The notes below the pieces were generated by a model. That model worked only from the letters and a program-made list of their open reading frames with translations, did not search any database and was not told where the DNA came from. DNA of 64,000 bases from Myxococcus hansupus (lineage in GTDB: Bacteria > Myxococcota > Myxococcia > Myxococcales > Myxococcaceae), in the NCBI RefSeq assembly GCF_000280925.3, contig NZ_CP012109.1, positions 7,150,501 to 7,214,500 on the forward strand. The letters are read 5' to 3'. Shown here one piece after another: positions 62,376 to 64,000 of the stretch. The position numbers and the translations under genes were made by a program. Numbering within the stretch: position 1 is the stretch's first letter; each line of letters opens with the position of its first letter.

Positions 62376-62831
62376 CTACTCCGTGGACACGGCTTCGCCG
62401 CGTCCCTCCAAAGCCGCGCGCAGCGTGTGCCACGCCAGGCTGGCGCACTTCACCCGCGCGGGGAATTCACTCACGCCGGACAGCACCGCCAGCTTGCCCA
62501 GCGCGTCCACGTCCACCGCCTCCGGACCTTGCGTCACCAGCGTGTGGACGCGCTCGAAGATGGCCTCGGCCTCCGCGCGCGTCCGGTCCTTCACCGCGCC
62601 CGTCATCAGCGACGCGGACGCCTTGGAAATCGCGCAGCCCTGCCCCTGGAAGCCCACGTCCTTGATGACGCCGTCCTCCACCTTCAGCGTCACCACCAAC
62701 TGGTCGCCGCACAGCGGGTTGTGGCCCGCGGCCTCCGCGGTGGCGCCCTCCACCACGCGGTAGTTGCGGGGCCGCTTGGAGTGCTCCAGCACGACCTCCT
62801 GGTAGAGGTCCTTCAAGTCATCCGAGCTCAC
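62376..62831 (-). CDS. sufU: SufU iron-sulfur scaffold / sulfur-transfer protein
   Basis: 151 residues. GTG 62831 overlaps the sufS stop (GTGA) and has GGAGGTG 5 bases upstream. Conserved features are LYQEVVLEHSKRPRNYRVVE, GHNPLCGDQLVVTLKV (first Cys and Asp), GQGCAISKASASLMTG (second Cys) and FPARVKCASLAWHTL (third Cys), the zinc/sulfur site of SufU. It accepts persulfide sulfur from SufS. Gene order sufS-sufU-sufT supports the call over IscU. Confidence 0.94.
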   Translation of the reverse strand: MSSDDLKDLYQEVVLEHSKRPRNYRVVEGATAEAAGHNPLCGDQLVVTLKVEDGVIKDVGFQGQGCAISKASASLMTGAVKDRTRAEAEAIFERVHTLVTQGPEAVDVDALGKLAVLSGVSEFPARVKCASLAWHTLRAALEGRGEAVSTE

Positions 62832-64000
62832 TGGAACACCTCCAGGACCTTGTGCAGGCCCCGAACGAGCGCGTCCACGTCCTCGCGCGTGTTGTAGAGC
62901 GCCAGCGAGGCCCGCGACGTGGCGGGCACCTTGAAGTGCTGCATCACCGGCTGGGCGCAGTGGTGGCCCGTGCGGATGCAGATGCCCTCGCGGTCCAGGA
63001 TGGTCCCCACGTCGTGCGGATGGATGTCCGCGAGCATGAAGGACAGCACGCCCGACTTCTCGCGCGCGGTGCCCACCATGCGCAGGCCCGGCACCGACTC
63101 CAGCGCCTGCGTGGCGTAGGCCAAGAGCTCCCGGTCGTGCGCGGCGACGTTCTCCATCCCCAGCGACTCCAGGTAGCGGATGGCCGCCGCCAGCCCCACC
63201 GCGCCCTCCAGGTTGGGCGTGCCCGCCTCGAAGCGGTACGGCACCCGGTTGTAGGTCACCTTCTCCATCGTCACGGAGAGGATCATGTCGCCGCCGCCCT
63301 GGTAGGGAGGCATGGCCTCCAGGCGGTCCATGCGGCCGTACAGCACGCCGATGCCCGTGGGGCCGAACATCTTGTGCCCGCTGAAGGCGTAGAAGTCGCA
63401 ACCCAGGTCCTGCACGTCCACGGGGAAGTGCGTCACCGCTTGCGCGCCGTCCACCAGCACGGGGATGCCCTTCGCGTGCGCGCGGCGTGTGAGTTCCTTC
63501 ACCGGCACCACCGTGCCCAGGGCGTTGGACACCTGCGTCACCGCGAGGATGCGCGTGCGCTCCGTGAGCAGCGCGTCCACCGCGTCCAGGACCAGCTCGC
63601 CCCGGTCATCCACCGGGATGACCTTGAGCACGGCGCCGGTCTGCTCGCACAGCATCCGCCACGGCACGATGTTGGCGTGGTGCTCCATCTGCGTGATGAG
63701 CACCTCGTCCCCGGCGCCAATGTGCTTGCGCCCGTACGTCTGCGCCACCAGGTTGATGGCCTCGGTGGTGCCACGCACGAAGACGATTTCCTTCACATCC
63801 CGCGCGTTGATGAAGCGGCGCACCGTCTCGCGGGCGCCCTCGTACGCCTCGGTGGCGCGCTCGGAGAGCACGTGGACACCGCGATGCACGTTGGCGTTGT
63901 CGTGCTGGTAGAAGCGCACGAGCGCGTCGATGACGGCCTGCGGCTTCTGCGCCGTGGCGGCGCTGTCCAGGTACACCAGCGGCCGGCCCCGGACCTCTTG
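62828..64000 (-). CDS. sufS: SufS cysteine desulfurase (5' end outside window)
   Basis: The frame runs off the right edge, so the first residues are missing; 390 residues are present. Family features are YLDSAATAQKPQAVIDAL, NVHRGVHVLSERAT, TEAINLVAQTYGR, HHANIVPW, the PLP lysine in FYAFSGHKMFGPTGIGVLYG, and the active-site cysteine in IRTGHHCAQPVMQHF. This is a group II (SufS/CsdA) desulfurase that passes sulfur to SufU. Stop TGA overlaps the sufU start. Upstream suf genes (sufB, sufC, sufD) would be expected beyond the window. Confidence 0.95.
   Translation of the reverse strand, partial: QEVRGRPLVYLDSAATAQKPQAVIDALVRFYQHDNANVHRGVHVLSERATEAYEGARETVRRFINARDVKEIVFVRGTTEAINLVAQTYGRKHIGAGDEVLITQMEHHANIVPWRMLCEQTGAVLKVIPVDDRGELVLDAVDALLTERTRILAVTQVSNALGTVVPVKELTRRAHAKGIPVLVDGAQAVTHFPVDVQDLGCDFYAFSGHKMFGPTGIGVLYGRMDRLEAMPPYQGGGDMILSVTMEKVTYNRVPYRFEAGTPNLEGAVGLAAAIRYLESLGMENVAAHDRELLAYATQALESVPGLRMVGTAREKSGVLSFMLADIHPHDVGTILDREGICIRTGHHCAQPVMQHFKVPATSRASLALYNTREDVDALVRGLHKVLEVFQ

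Overview
The window is about 70% G+C and almost fully coding on both strands. The gene types (NtrC-type sigma-54 activators with histidine kinases, a membrane-anchored Ser/Thr kinase, many lipoproteins, DUF3857/transglutaminase proteins, and DUF4150, DUF6484, TIGR02270, AHH, Imm11 and Imm49 genes) point to a myxobacterium, most likely Myxococcaceae. This is inferred from gene content only. No rRNA, tRNA, CRISPR, IS element or prophage was seen.

Layout. 1-12.6 kb (+): the end of an M1 aminopeptidase with a strong hairpin after it; a LysM/peptidoglycan-binding protein coupled to a 1982-residue protein; an arylamine N-acetyltransferase; and a TPR/DUF3857/transglutaminase protein. In the giant protein a ComEC-like metallo-beta-lactamase core is split by long alanine-rich helical-repeat blocks. 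12.6-16 kb (-): a membrane protein and a fused trehalose-phosphate synthase/phosphatase. 16.0-16.4 kb: a GC-rich minisatellite. 16.4-22.7 kb (+): an NtrY-like kinase and NtrC-like regulator, then an Omp85 protein, a DUF4390-like protein and a small lipoprotein. 22.6-25 kb (-): a sulfatase.

25.1-30.8 kb (-) is a compact type VI secretion cargo module: PAAR-like DUF4150 protein, DUF6484 protein, AHH nuclease toxin, Imm11-like immunity protein, TIGR02270 protein, a ketosynthase-fold protein without its catalytic residues, and an Imm49 immunity protein. No T6SS structural genes are in the window. 30.9-36.8 kb (-) is a polyamine/membrane operon: AdoMet decarboxylase (TTG start), DUF4178 protein, two tiny membrane proteins (one DUF350), membrane-bound spermidine synthase and a possibly exported FAD amine oxidase.

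36.8-64 kb is mixed: a hydrolase; a trigger-factor-like chaperone next to an Ala/Pro-rich protein; a cyclophilin lipoprotein, esterase and YjbQ run; an L,D-transpeptidase lipoprotein with internal repeats; an unusual SDR with a zinc ribbon; a TerB-like protein; a second HK/NtrC pair; a coiled-coil lipoprotein; a small secreted Ala/Lys-rich protein; a GAF protein; a Ser/Thr kinase; a second DUF3857/transglutaminase-like lipoprotein whose catalytic Cys and His are lost; a W-rich repeat protein; a hydrolase lipoprotein; an isoaspartyl peptidase; a membrane-anchored DJ-1/PfpI protein; and a suf run (sufS partial at the window end, sufU, sufT).

The best candidates for something undescribed are the split MBL giant with its LysM partner, the T6SS cargo operon with its degenerate ketosynthase, the DUF4178/DUF350/polyamine operon, and the trigger-factor-like protein paired with the Ala-rich protein.
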